Origin: CAYQOX01 sp964419335
GTDB lineage: Bacteria > Hinthialibacterota > Hinthialibacteria > Hinthialibacterales > Hinthialibacteraceae
NCBI GenBank assembly: GCA_964419335.1
Contig: CAYQOX010000018.1
Span: 15,333 to 79,332 of the forward strand
Direction: 5' to 3'
DNA: 64,000 nucleotides
The notes beneath the pieces were generated by a model that was not told the DNA's origin, searched no databases, and saw only the letters and a list, made by a program, of their open reading frames with translations. Every line of letters begins with the position of its first letter. Within the stretch, counting starts at the first letter, position 1. Below, one piece after another: positions 25,249 through 33,778 of the stretch. The position numbers were made by a program, and so were the translations under genes.

Positions 25249-26514
25249 TTACATCCCTTTGAGGGCGTCATGTAGATTGTGCCGGTAGAGGCGGATCAGG
25301 GGAATAATTAATGACAGGGGGCCGCTAATGAACACGAATCCCCACATCCAAGGGTGAAGCGGGGTAGGCCATAGCCATTCGATATGAAAGATGGATAGGT
25401 TTGAGATCTCTCCGAGGAGCCCGGTGAGTGATCCTTCGATTAGCAGGGCGAAAGGCATAGCCGAAAGCCATATAAAGAGGGATTCCCATAATAACCATGC
25501 CATAATAAGCGGTTTGCCATAGCCGAGAGCTCGGATAATCGCGAGGTCTTCAGTCATGGCTTCATACCGTGCGTTGAAGAGTACCATTACGCATAGCATG
25601 GCAAGAACGATTGTGATTCCGCTTACGAACTTGAGAAGCGATTCCCCACCTCCAAATAATCGCTCGATCCATTCCATTTGCTCTTGGAGGATGATGGTTT
25701 TGGCCACAGTGTAATGATCAAAAAAATCCTGCAGGCGTTTCTCTTGGCCGTTGTATAACCACAGAAGCGCATAGGACATGCCCATATTATTACGAGTCTC
25801 GCGCATCAAGTTTAAGGGAATGGCGGTACGATAGAGTTCAAACGGTTCTGATTGGCTCGTGTAGAGCATGCGATCATAAACAATACCAGTGGGTTCAAGA
25901 ATGCCGGTAATGGTCAGTTCTTTCTGCCATAGCGGTTTACCCGACTCGGGATGGAGCAACCTGGATTTCGCGGTGATGGTTGAGCCGGGGCGCAGGTCTT
26001 CTCCCTCGGCCACAAGTGAACCGGCGACGACTTGCCCTGAGGTACCGAACCACGAACCCTCGGCCACCTTGGGAGGATTCATGTTGTCATCAGGACGTTC
26101 TAAAAAGGTATTATCGGTTCCAAGAACTTTATAGTTTTTGTATTCAGCAAAATCCATGAACGGGGTCGCCTGTTTCACGACGTCAATAGAATCTCCCTCG
26201 GACTCGTCTGGAAGCATCCAATTTTCTTTTTTATCCATTGGTTCTCGAGCATGGCGAAGCAAGCCGTGCGGAATTAATCGATCTTCATGACCTACGCCAA
26301 ACAGGCTCGACATAAGCAAAGCCAGATCGGGGCTTTTAGGCCCCAAAATGGCATCCACTGAAGTATCGTATTTTTGTAGGCTCTCGCGTGAGCTGACAAG
26401 CAACGTGAGGGCGAGCCCCACGGTGACCAGCGGGATGATGAGAGACATGACAGCAAGGAAAGAGGAAACAGGGCGGCGAATGAAGCTGATAAAGGCGAGT
26501 GTCAAACCGGACAT
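25249..26514 (-). CDS. FtsX/MacB-like ABC transporter permease
   Basis: A 421-aa permease of the type VII (MacB/LolCE) class. One transmembrane helix lies at about residues 14-40 and three at the C-terminus (about 295-320, 340-370 and 385-410). A periplasmic domain of about 250 residues lies between. The FtsX-like domain pattern is visible in the last 130 residues (MCVMVLFNARYEAMTEDLAIIRALGYGKP). This class drives extracytoplasmic work or lipoprotein release rather than solute import. The gene overlaps the ATPase gene by 13 bp, so the two are one transporter. Confidence 0.88.
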   Translation of the reverse strand: MSGLTLAFISFIRRPVSSFLAVMSLIIPLVTVGLALTLLVSSRESLQKYDTSVDAILGPKSPDLALLMSSLFGVGHEDRLIPHGLLRHAREPMDKKENWMLPDESEGDSIDVVKQATPFMDFAEYKNYKVLGTDNTFLERPDDNMNPPKVAEGSWFGTSGQVVAGSLVAEGEDLRPGSTITAKSRLLHPESGKPLWQKELTITGILEPTGIVYDRMLYTSQSEPFELYRTAIPLNLMRETRNNMGMSYALLWLYNGQEKRLQDFFDHYTVAKTIILQEQMEWIERLFGGGESLLKFVSGITIVLAMLCVMVLFNARYEAMTEDLAIIRALGYGKPLIMAWLLWESLFIWLSAMPFALLIEGSLTGLLGEISNLSIFHIEWLWPTPLHPWMWGFVFISGPLSLIIPLIRLYRHNLHDALKGM

Positions 26515-27161
26515 GATTGAGAAATTTCCTCGATGTTATAAATAAGATCAAACAAAGGACGGATACGCTCATCATGGCTAACTACGATCAAGGTATGATT
26601 GCGCTGCTGAACCTCGGATAGTAATTCTTCGATCACATGAATCGCGTTGGCTTTATCCAAATTGGCGGTTGGTTCGTCCACCATCGTGAGTGGCGTGTTA
26701 CGAACGAAAGTTCGTGCCAAGGCAGTGCGCTGTTGTTCGCCGGCGCTTAAGTGCCAAGCGAGTCTATCGGCGATGGGGTGCATTCCGACTCGTTCTAAGG
26801 CGTGCATCGCCTTGGTTTTGCCCTGGTTCCAACTTCGATTTATGCCCAGCATCACATTTTCTAGCGTAGTTAAATGCTTAAGGAGATTCAGCCGTTGAAA
26901 AACCATGGTGAATTCATCGCGCCGAAGCCGGTGACGGTCTTTCTCATTCATCTCGCGATAGGAGAGACCGTTGATAATGACCTCTCCCTTTGTCGCTTGG
27001 AGCAAACCACCTATGCAGTGGAGCAAGGTGGTTTTTCCTTTGCCGCTTTCTCCCCAAATTAAGGCTTGAGCACCACTTTTTAAGGACCAATACGGGATGT
27101 CTAATAGCGGATGGGTTTCCCCCGGCCATAAGAAAGTAAAATCCTTGATGACAATTTCCAC
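26502..27161 (-). CDS. LolD/MacB-like ABC transporter ATP-binding protein
   Basis: A 219-aa ATPase with Walker A GESGKGKTT (about residues 37-45), Q-loop QRLNLLKHLT, signature LSAGEQQR, Walker B LTMVDEPTANLD and a switch His in VVSHDER. The size and the lack of a C-terminal extension fit LolD/MacB-type partners of FtsX permeases. The start codon is GTG at 27161 with an AGGGG site 6 bases upstream. It is translationally coupled to the permease. Upstream on the same strand lie a prepilin and an ASPIC/FG-GAP protein (gap about 150 bp), suggesting a shared job in export or envelope assembly. Confidence 0.92.
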   Translation of the reverse strand: MEIVIKDFTFLWPGETHPLLDIPYWSLKSGAQALIWGESGKGKTTLLHCIGGLLQATKGEVIINGLSYREMNEKDRHRLRRDEFTMVFQRLNLLKHLTTLENVMLGINRSWNQGKTKAMHALERVGMHPIADRLAWHLSAGEQQRTALARTFVRNTPLTMVDEPTANLDKANAIHVIEELLSEVQQRNHTLIVVSHDERIRPLFDLIYNIEEISQSCPV

Positions 27162-27308
27162 CTTGTACCCCTTTTTAATCGAAATGGAATCGAAGAACAG
27201 GTTTTGTTATCTCTATAAAGTGAGATGTTTATAGATACATTAGTAAGAGCGAGTTAAAGCGTCAACAGAATTCAATGAAAACAAAACAGGTTTTCTTTGG
27301 GTAATGGG

Positions 27309-27932
27309 TTAATGCTTATGCCAGCGTATAATATCACCACCGCTGCGGAGCCCATTGGAGGCATCATAGACGGTGGCAACCAAGCGCACGCTGGGTGCTT
27401 GGATATTGCAAACCGCGCATAATTCCTCACCCTCGGTTACGGTTTGAGGATAATAGGCGAAATATTCCAACAGGCCATCAGGGCCGCTTGAACTGACCAT
27501 CCACTTGTGGGTTCCGAAATCATATTGTCCTCCTGGCCCTGTAGTATCAGCGCGAAAATAGCCATAGGCATACGCACCTGGTACGAGGTCTTTAAGATCT
27601 AGGTTCAGGTCTAGTTCTCGACGGCTGTGGTGAGGGAATGGATCTTCAGGTATTGAATTTAGATAAGATGTCGGTGTGGTTAATGGTATATATCGCGAAG
27701 CAAAATCATATACACGTGTCCCTCCGTATAAAGGGGAATGTGGCGGTTGATCATGATCGATACGGTACATCTCGATAGAAACCGATAGCGATTTGTGATC
27801 GGAGACGACCCGGGATATATTCGCACGAGTTTGGGCATTGATAAAATTGGGTACCGCGATCGCTGCTAGGATACCGATAATGGCAACCACGATGAGTAAT
27901 TCGATCAATGTGAAAGCATAATTAATCTTCAT
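27309..27932 (-). CDS. type IV pilin / type II secretion pseudopilin (prepilin)
   Basis: A 207-aa protein starting with a short basic leader and the class III signal FTLIELLIVVAIIGILAAIA. Cleavage is expected just before the Phe. The helix continues as VPNFINAQTRANISRV and leads to a globular domain with LTTPTSYLNSIPEDPF, a pattern seen in GspG-like pseudopilins of Planctomycetes, Sumerlaeota and related groups. The ATG at 27932 has GGAG 7 bases upstream; an earlier in-frame start at 27944 lacks a site. It lies between the ASPIC protein and the ABC genes with no pilus machinery beside it. It needs a prepilin peptidase and an assembly ATPase from elsewhere. Confidence 0.9.
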   Translation of the reverse strand: MKINYAFTLIELLIVVAIIGILAAIAVPNFINAQTRANISRVVSDHKSLSVSIEMYRIDHDQPPHSPLYGGTRVYDFASRYIPLTTPTSYLNSIPEDPFPHHSRRELDLNLDLKDLVPGAYAYGYFRADTTGPGGQYDFGTHKWMVSSSGPDGLLEYFAYYPQTVTEGEELCAVCNIQAPSVRLVATVYDASNGLRSGGDIIRWHKH

Positions 27933-27942
27933 TGTAAACTCC

Positions 27943-27975
27943 AAAAATTGTGAGGGGGAGAAATATCTCCCCCTC
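27943..27975 (-). terminator. hairpin with T-run between the ASPIC gene and the prepilin gene
   Basis: A perfect 10-bp stem, GAGGGGGAGA at 27952-27961 and TCTCCCCCTC at 27966-27975 on the plus strand, sits in the 56-bp gap. On the minus strand it is followed by ACAATTTTTGG (T-run at 27943-27947), whose GG begins the prepilin ribosome site. It is either a terminator or an attenuator lowering prepilin expression. Confidence 0.7.
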
Positions 27976-27988
27976 CCGCTTGCATTCT

Positions 27989-29746
27989 TTATTCATACTT
28001 TTTCCATGAACGAATGGTGGTCATGATTCCCTCACCCGCGGTGAGGATATGCTTTTTGCCTGCGGACAGCATTCCGAAATCCTCACGTTGGCCACCCGGC
28101 CAATAAACCGTCACTTCGGCTTGAGTCTCTGTACCCAGACCAAAACACGCGGTACGAGTGGATTGCGAAGCAAAACTGTTATTGCCCACGCCCACTTGAC
28201 GGGTTTGTTTTCCCGAGGGGGTTTCCATGACGATGCGTGAACCGATGCCAAAAGAATTCATGCCCTCGTCCCGCAATTCAATATGGAGCCATTGATTTTC
28301 TTCGGCAGCCGTTTGATTTTGGTAGAGAAGAAAAGGTCCATCGCCGTGGTTTTCACTGAAAGCGAGATCAAGATCCCCGTCGTGATCGTAATCTGAGTAT
28401 GCGAGACCATAGAGGTGATTGATGTCGGAAATGCCGGTGTCGAGCAAAGCATCCGCACTTTCTTCATTGATATTGTTGAAGGTTCCATCGCCATTGGAAC
28501 GAAAGAGAGGATGCGGTTTTTGATACATCTGACCAGCGGGAAAATCCTCGTGACTGGGATGGTTGATCAGGCTAAGATCAAGATGACCATCATTATCGAT
28601 ATCCATCCAGGTTCCCCCGAGGGGATAGAGTTGACCTATGATGCCCGAGGACTCGGCCAGTTCGGTAAAGGTGTTGTCTCCATTGTTTCGGTAGAGACGT
28701 GAGGGGGCGGCCGTTTCAAGATTGTAGGAGCCGCGATTGGGTACGAAGAGGTCTAGGTAACCATCATTGTTGTAATCTCCCCACAAGGCGCAGTGGGTTA
28801 TCGCATTGTTGGGATCTCCTAACCCAAGCTCATCGGTGCGGTCTGTAAAAGTCCCGTCTCCATTGTTTTCAAAGAAGCGATTTTCGGTTTCGATAAACTC
28901 TTCTTGATGTCCCTCGTCATGCTGGAATGTTGAATTGGCTTTCTCATTTTCATGCTCATGTTTTTCAACGACGGCTACGCTAAGGAAGAGATCAAGATCA
29001 CCATCGTTGTCGTAGTCGCCCCAGGCGCCATGATCTACGCCTATGTGGAGCTCTTCCTCATGGGTGTCTTCTGTTTCTTCCTCATGTAGATGGGCTTCAA
29101 GAATTAATCCCGCTTCTTGGTTGGCGAGTTGAAAGGTCCCATCTCCCTTATTTTGGTAGAGCATTGGGCCTTGATGGCGATTCGCAACCAGTAGGTCGAG
29201 ATCACCATCGTTGTCATAGTCCGCCCATGAAGCCCCGACAAAACCGCCGGTCACCTCTTCATCTTCACTCTCTTCATGCGGATGTTCCTCCTGTCCACTT
29301 ACACCGGCCTCCCTAGCCATGTTCGTGAAAGTCCCATCTCCATTATTGCGAAATAGACGATTTTCGACATGATGGCTTTCTCCCGGTATACTTTCTCGGT
29401 TATAGACAAAGAGATCCAAATTTCCATCACCATCATAATCTCCCCAGGCGGCACCCGCGGCGATCAGGGTTTCGTCGAGGATGCCTGCCTTGGTAGCTAT
29501 ATTCGTGAAGGTTCCATCCCTGTTATTTTTAAATAGCTGGTTGGATGGATTGGCGGCGATGAAAAGGTCATCGTAACCATCGTTATCGAAATCGCCCCAT
29601 GCAATCCCGAACTGGAGTTCGTTGATCTCATCTTGCAATCCAGCTGTAAAAGCGACATCTTCAAACATCGTTTGCGCATAAGAACTGGAGGCAAGAACAA
29701 AATGAAAGAATGCTATAAGAATAATTAATTTATAGTTAGACAGCAT
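27989..29746 (-). CDS. secreted FG-GAP/VCBS repeat protein with ASPIC/UnbV domain, CRTAC1-like
   Basis: A 585-aa exported protein. A signal peptide (MLSNYKLIILIAFFHFVLA, cleavage near SYA) is followed by at least seven FG-GAP-type calcium-binding loops of the form D-x-D-N-D-G-x-x-D-L, building a beta-propeller. The C-terminal ASPIC/UnbV domain (about residues 490-570) shows GIGSRIVMETPSG, VGVGNNSFASQS and VTVYWPGG. Two insertions near residues 150-175 and 225-280 are rich in His and Glu (HEEETEDTHEE, HEHENEK), which suggests metal binding beyond calcium. It is preceded by the His/Cys-rich membrane protein. The ATG has a GGAG site. Function beyond surface binding is unknown. Confidence 0.9.
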   Translation of the reverse strand: MLSNYKLIILIAFFHFVLASSSYAQTMFEDVAFTAGLQDEINELQFGIAWGDFDNDGYDDLFIAANPSNQLFKNNRDGTFTNIATKAGILDETLIAAGAAWGDYDGDGNLDLFVYNRESIPGESHHVENRLFRNNGDGTFTNMAREAGVSGQEEHPHEESEDEEVTGGFVGASWADYDNDGDLDLLVANRHQGPMLYQNKGDGTFQLANQEAGLILEAHLHEEETEDTHEEELHIGVDHGAWGDYDNDGDLDLFLSVAVVEKHEHENEKANSTFQHDEGHQEEFIETENRFFENNGDGTFTDRTDELGLGDPNNAITHCALWGDYNNDGYLDLFVPNRGSYNLETAAPSRLYRNNGDNTFTELAESSGIIGQLYPLGGTWMDIDNDGHLDLSLINHPSHEDFPAGQMYQKPHPLFRSNGDGTFNNINEESADALLDTGISDINHLYGLAYSDYDHDGDLDLAFSENHGDGPFLLYQNQTAAEENQWLHIELRDEGMNSFGIGSRIVMETPSGKQTRQVGVGNNSFASQSTRTACFGLGTETQAEVTVYWPGGQREDFGMLSAGKKHILTAGEGIMTTIRSWKKYE

Positions 29747-29855
29747 TGGTTAGTTCTCCTCTTTGAGTAGAAATAGATACAATAATCCTCTGGAAAAGCT
29801 GGGATATGACCATACTTTTCAATAGAAATAATTTTGGAATTGGATTGAAAGAGAT

Positions 29856-30215
29856 TTACGCCATGAAGAAAGAAGGGGGAGCCCGGGGGGAATGATGAAA
29901 AAGAGTTGTGGAAATGAAAAGGAAAGATGTAAAATGAATCGGATATGGCGATTCGAGTTCAAGCAGTTCGGTTGAAATTGTCGTGGGCAGCGGTTTGGCA
30001 AGATGGGCGAAATGGCAAATCAAACAAAGGTGTTGATCTTCATCAGTGTGAACCTCGGTGCACTCACAGAAATGGGCTTCATGAGTCGACAAAGAATGAT
30101 TTTGGTGATGGTGAAAAGGGGTGTGAATAGAAACGATCAGCGTAGCCAATAAATAAAGGCCCAGCGCCAACCGACTCCAGTTGATCCTCTTTTTCCTGTT
30201 AAGAAAATCCATCAT
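29856..30215 (-). CDS. small His/Cys-rich membrane protein, DUF2946-like
   Basis: A 119-aa protein with one N-terminal hydrophobic helix (about residues 15-33). It then has HTPFHHHQNH, and a Cys/His cluster (C-E-C at about 49-51, HLCLICHFAH at about 62-71). A second hydrophobic stretch follows before the ending HHSPRAPP. The pattern and the terminal R-x-P-P remind me of DUF2946-type proteins found beside copper or zinc genes. Metal binding is likely from composition; transport or sensing is not shown. The ATG is doubled (ATGATG) with a GGGTGG site. It is the first gene of the minus-strand block and probably sets its expression. Confidence 0.65.
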   Translation of the reverse strand: MMDFLNRKKRINWSRLALGLYLLATLIVSIHTPFHHHQNHSLSTHEAHFCECTEVHTDEDQHLCLICHFAHLAKPLPTTISTELLELESPYPIHFTSFLFISTTLFHHSPRAPPSFFMA

Positions 30216-30237
30216 CCACCCATATCAAATTTTAATT

Positions 30238-30268
30238 ATTATAATATATCCAGTCCTAAAAATATCAA
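30238..30268 (-). promoter_or_regulatory. candidate promoter of the His-rich/ASPIC gene block
   Basis: On the minus strand TTGATA (30263-30268) and TATAAT (30238-30243) are separated by 19 bp. This is slightly long but both hexamers are good. The start site would be about 15-20 bases before the ATG at 30215. The same AT-rich stretch resembles a Zur box core, but overlap with a -10 makes this weak. Confidence 0.35.
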
Positions 30269-30369
30269 CTATTGTATAGAGTTCAAGAACAGACTTCACA
30301 GAAGCCTGTTGTTTTGGATGGGGAGCTATCCCACGGTTATGTTTAGTTGTTTCTTGAAAATGTTCATCA

Positions 30370-32004
30370 TTAAATGGGGCAGACAAGGCTGCCGAGGCGT
30401 TCCATGAGGCGGTGATTTTCGTGGTAATCCACGGGGCAGTCTATCAAAGTCGGGCGGTTGAGTTCAAAAGCGGACTGGAGAATGCCGTTTAGTTCGTCTG
30501 CTGATTCCACCTTAAATGATTCCCATCCAAAGCTGCGTGCCATACCGGAAAAATCTGGATTGTTGAAATCCACGTTGCTGGGACGGCCATAATCGCGAAA
30601 TTGCTTCCATTTGATTAAGCCAAATGTATTGTCACGCCAGACCATAGCAACAATGGGCAGGTTATAGCGTACCGCGGTTTCCATCTCTTGCATATTCATA
30701 AGAAAGCCTCCATCGCCGCTAATGCTTAACACGCGGCGATTGGGTGCGATTAGTTTAGCGCCGATAGAGCCGGGCAAAGCGATGCCCATGCTGGCGAAGC
30801 CGTTGGAGATAATGCAGGTATTGGGTTCGTTGCATAAATACATACGCGCAATCCATACTTTATGGGCGCCGACATCAGAGATGAGGATGTCGTGATTGTC
30901 GAGGACTTGGCGCACTTCATGGAGGATTTTTTGGGGTTTTAAAGGGAAACTTTTATCATTCACCGCTTCTTCGAGCTCTTCGAAGATCATGTTGCGTAGA
31001 AGGCGAATATCTCTCTTGTTTTCCCGCGGGGTAACTTTGGTCGAAAGTTCATCGAGGGCCAGGGAAATATCAGATTCGAGCCCACATTCCAACTGATAGT
31101 GTTTATCGACTTCAGCGGGAGAGCGATCGATGTGAATGATTTTTTTGTCGAGACTGGGATTCCAACGGGCAGGAGGGTACTCCACCAGATCATACCCCAC
31201 ACAAATGACGAGATCGGCGTGGTCGAATCCACAATTCACGTAATCGCGCGCCTGCAGACCCACGGCAAGCAGCGACAGAGGATCATTATAGGGTAATACA
31301 CCTTTGGCCATGAACGTGTTGGCACAAGGAATGCCGGTTTGTTTGACAAACCGGCGCACCGCTTCAGAAGCACGGTCCCGGAAAACCCCATTGCCTACCA
31401 GCATCACCGGGAATTGGGCTTGATTAATCGCATTGGCAGCACATTGAATACGATCCATCAACGGTTCAGGATTTTTGGGCTGCTGGGGAATCAAGGGAGC
31501 GGCATCGATTTCTTCACTGGCTACATCCTCGGGAAATTCAATATGGGTGGCGCCGTATTTGTCGGTTTGAGCGACTTTGAAGGCTTTGCGGACGACTTCA
31601 GGAATGATCTCCCCTTTAACTAAACGCGCATTGTATTTGGTAATGGGTTGAAAAAGAGAGAGCAGATCCATGGCCTGATGGGATTCTTTATGAAGCCGGT
31701 CGATGCTGGCTTGTCCTGTAATACAAACAAGAGGAGCATGATCCATGTTGGCGTCAGCGACCCCGGTAATGAGATTGGTCGCGCCTGGGCCAAGAGTGCC
31801 AAGACATACGGATGCCTTGCCCGTGAGTCGTCCCTGCACATCGGCCATGAAGGCTGCACCTTGTTCTGCCCGGGTGAGGATGAAAGGAATCGACGAATCG
31901 AGCAACGCATCCATAACGTCTAGGTTTTCTTCACCTGGTAAACCAAAGATATAAGGAGTTTTTTCATTTTCTAAACATTTAACAAAGAGTTCTGCCGCTT
32001 TCAT
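30370..32004 (-). CDS. TPP enzyme of acetolactate synthase family, candidate 2-oxoglutarate decarboxylase
   Basis: A 544-aa thiamine-diphosphate enzyme. The N-terminal PYR domain has YIFGLPGEENLDVMDALL and the activating Glu in RAEQGAAFMAD. The central domain spans about 190-330. The PP domain has the TPP/Mg motif GDGGFLMNMQEMETAVRYN near residue 430. Family members are annotated as acetolactate synthase. The divergent neighbour is a 455-aa succinate-semialdehyde dehydrogenase. In Synechococcus PCC 7002 such an ilvB-like gene beside an SSADH encodes 2-oxoglutarate decarboxylase, which replaces 2-oxoglutarate dehydrogenase. I favour that role by context. No small regulatory subunit (ilvH) is adjacent, which fits better than branched-chain synthesis. 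Confidence 0.8.
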   Translation of the reverse strand: MKAAELFVKCLENEKTPYIFGLPGEENLDVMDALLDSSIPFILTRAEQGAAFMADVQGRLTGKASVCLGTLGPGATNLITGVADANMDHAPLVCITGQASIDRLHKESHQAMDLLSLFQPITKYNARLVKGEIIPEVVRKAFKVAQTDKYGATHIEFPEDVASEEIDAAPLIPQQPKNPEPLMDRIQCAANAINQAQFPVMLVGNGVFRDRASEAVRRFVKQTGIPCANTFMAKGVLPYNDPLSLLAVGLQARDYVNCGFDHADLVICVGYDLVEYPPARWNPSLDKKIIHIDRSPAEVDKHYQLECGLESDISLALDELSTKVTPRENKRDIRLLRNMIFEELEEAVNDKSFPLKPQKILHEVRQVLDNHDILISDVGAHKVWIARMYLCNEPNTCIISNGFASMGIALPGSIGAKLIAPNRRVLSISGDGGFLMNMQEMETAVRYNLPIVAMVWRDNTFGLIKWKQFRDYGRPSNVDFNNPDFSGMARSFGWESFKVESADELNGILQSAFELNRPTLIDCPVDYHENHRLMERLGSLVCPI

Positions 32005-32231
32005 TGTGTTTATTTTCTCTTTCTATCGAGACTCTTGGATTAACCTAAGTAGATTGATTAATTAAATCAAGATATATGTTGACATCTATTATTGTAGCGG
32101 AAGGTGAAAAATATGTAATAAGATCCCTTGAAAACTCGATGATCATTCATTCGTTGGTGTAACAATTTCTTTACTGGTATAATCATCTTTAAGAATGTTT
32201 TTATATTAAACGACAATTAGGGAGGGACATT

Positions 32232-33599
32232 ATGTCATTAGAAGTTATGAATCCTGCCACAGGTAAGGTGGTTCAGAATTATGAAACCATTGATTCCGAT
32301 CGCCTGAAGCAGCAAATCGAAAAGACTCACCAAGCATTTTTGGAGTGGAAGAAAACCGATTTTTCCCATCGGGCTTCCTTGATGAAAAAAGCCGCTGAGG
32401 TACTGGAATCCCACCAGCAGGAATGGGCTGAACTGATGGCACAGGAAATGGGAAAACCGGTGGCTGATGGGAAAAAGGAAATTCAGAAGTGCGCCTGGGT
32501 TTGTAACTATTATAGCGAAAATGCAGAGAAGTTTTTGCAGCCGGAAGAGATTCAATCGAGTGCTTCAAAAAGTTATGTCAGTTTTCAACCGATAGGCACG
32601 GTATTGGCTGTGATGCCGTGGAATTTTCCTTTTTGGCAGGTGTTTCGCTTTGCCGCGCCTGCTTTGATGGCTGGCAATGCGGGGCTTTTGAAGCATGCTT
32701 CCAATGTGCCTGGATGTGGCTTGGCGATAGAGGATGTTTTTCAACAGGCGGGATTTCCTGAAAATCTTTTCAAAATGTTGATGATCAAGACCAGGCAGAC
32801 GAATGAAGTTCTTGAACATCCTTTCGTGCGTGCAGCCACGTTGACCGGAAGCACCTATGCCGGTAAAGCCGTGGCTTCCAAGGCGGGAGAGATGTTGAAA
32901 AAGACCGTGCTTGAACTGGGAGGGAGCGATCCCTATGTGATCCTACCGGATGTGAATATTGATGAGGTGGCGAAAACATGTGCTGCGAGCCGTTTAATTA
33001 ATACAGGCCAAAGTTGCATTGCGGCCAAGCGCTTTATTATCCAAGAATCTCAAAAGGAACAATTTGAGCAAGGCATGGTGCAACATATGCAGTCGCAAAA
33101 GATAGGTGATCCCATGGATGAAAACACCCAGTTAGGCCCGATGGCGCGGCATGATCTGCGGGATGAATTGCATGAACAGGTGAAGAAGAGTATCGAAATG
33201 GGGGCGAAGTGTTTGGCCGGCGGTGAGGTTCCTGATGATCCTGGAGCCTATTACCCCGCGACGGTGTTGACCGAGGTGAAGAAAGGGATGCCGGCTTACG
33301 ATGATGAGTTGTTCGGTCCGGTGGCCGCTATCATCACCGCGAAAGATGAGGAGGAACAAATTCGGATTGCGAATGATTCCGTGTTTGGCCTTGGAGCAGC
33401 CGTCTTCACGCAAGATGTAGAAAAAGGAACACGTATTGCCGAAGAAGAGTTAGATGCCGGATGTTGTTTCGTAAACGATTTTGTGAAATCGGATCCCCGT
33501 TTGCCTTTTGGCGGCGTGAAAGAGAGTGGCTATGGCCGTGAACTTTCGTATTATGGTATTAAAGAATTTGTGAATATCAAAACGGTCTATATTAAATAA
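32232..33599 (+). CDS. NAD(P)-dependent succinate-semialdehyde dehydrogenase family protein
   Basis: A 455-aa aldehyde dehydrogenase, the short SSADH type (Sad/YneI-like). The N-terminus MSLEVMNPATGKVV and VMPWNFPFWQVFR near residue 130 are characteristic. The general base Glu lies in VLELGGSDPYV near residue 225, and the catalytic Cys262 is in NTGQSCIAAKR. LPFGGVKESGYGREL near the C-terminus is standard. The ATG has an AGGGAGG site. It starts 227 bp from the divergent TPP enzyme. Together they would convert 2-oxoglutarate to succinate through succinate semialdehyde. Alternatively it may serve GABA degradation. Reaction class secure; substrate inferred. Confidence 0.9.
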   Translation: MSLEVMNPATGKVVQNYETIDSDRLKQQIEKTHQAFLEWKKTDFSHRASLMKKAAEVLESHQQEWAELMAQEMGKPVADGKKEIQKCAWVCNYYSENAEKFLQPEEIQSSASKSYVSFQPIGTVLAVMPWNFPFWQVFRFAAPALMAGNAGLLKHASNVPGCGLAIEDVFQQAGFPENLFKMLMIKTRQTNEVLEHPFVRAATLTGSTYAGKAVASKAGEMLKKTVLELGGSDPYVILPDVNIDEVAKTCAASRLINTGQSCIAAKRFIIQESQKEQFEQGMVQHMQSQKIGDPMDENTQLGPMARHDLRDELHEQVKKSIEMGAKCLAGGEVPDDPGAYYPATVLTEVKKGMPAYDDELFGPVAAIITAKDEEEQIRIANDSVFGLGAAVFTQDVEKGTRIAEEELDAGCCFVNDFVKSDPRLPFGGVKESGYGRELSYYGIKEFVNIKTVYIK

Positions 33600-33778
33600 A
33601 CGCTATTCCGTACGTGAAAACAATCCTTTGTCTTTGGAACTTTTTAGGGGTAAATAGACGACTATAACAATATCGATCTTTTCGAAGAGAAAAGGATACC
33701 TGTGAATCGTTCCGTGTGTAGGTTTGGGAAGGAGATTTCTTACAATGCGTGGAATTGACAAGGCAAAGGAGATGCGGA

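Noticed and set aside
30235..30250. Zur-box-like TTATAATATAT before the His/Cys-rich gene
   Set aside because: The match is to an AT-rich core that also contains the -10; a search with a Zur matrix would be needed to call it.
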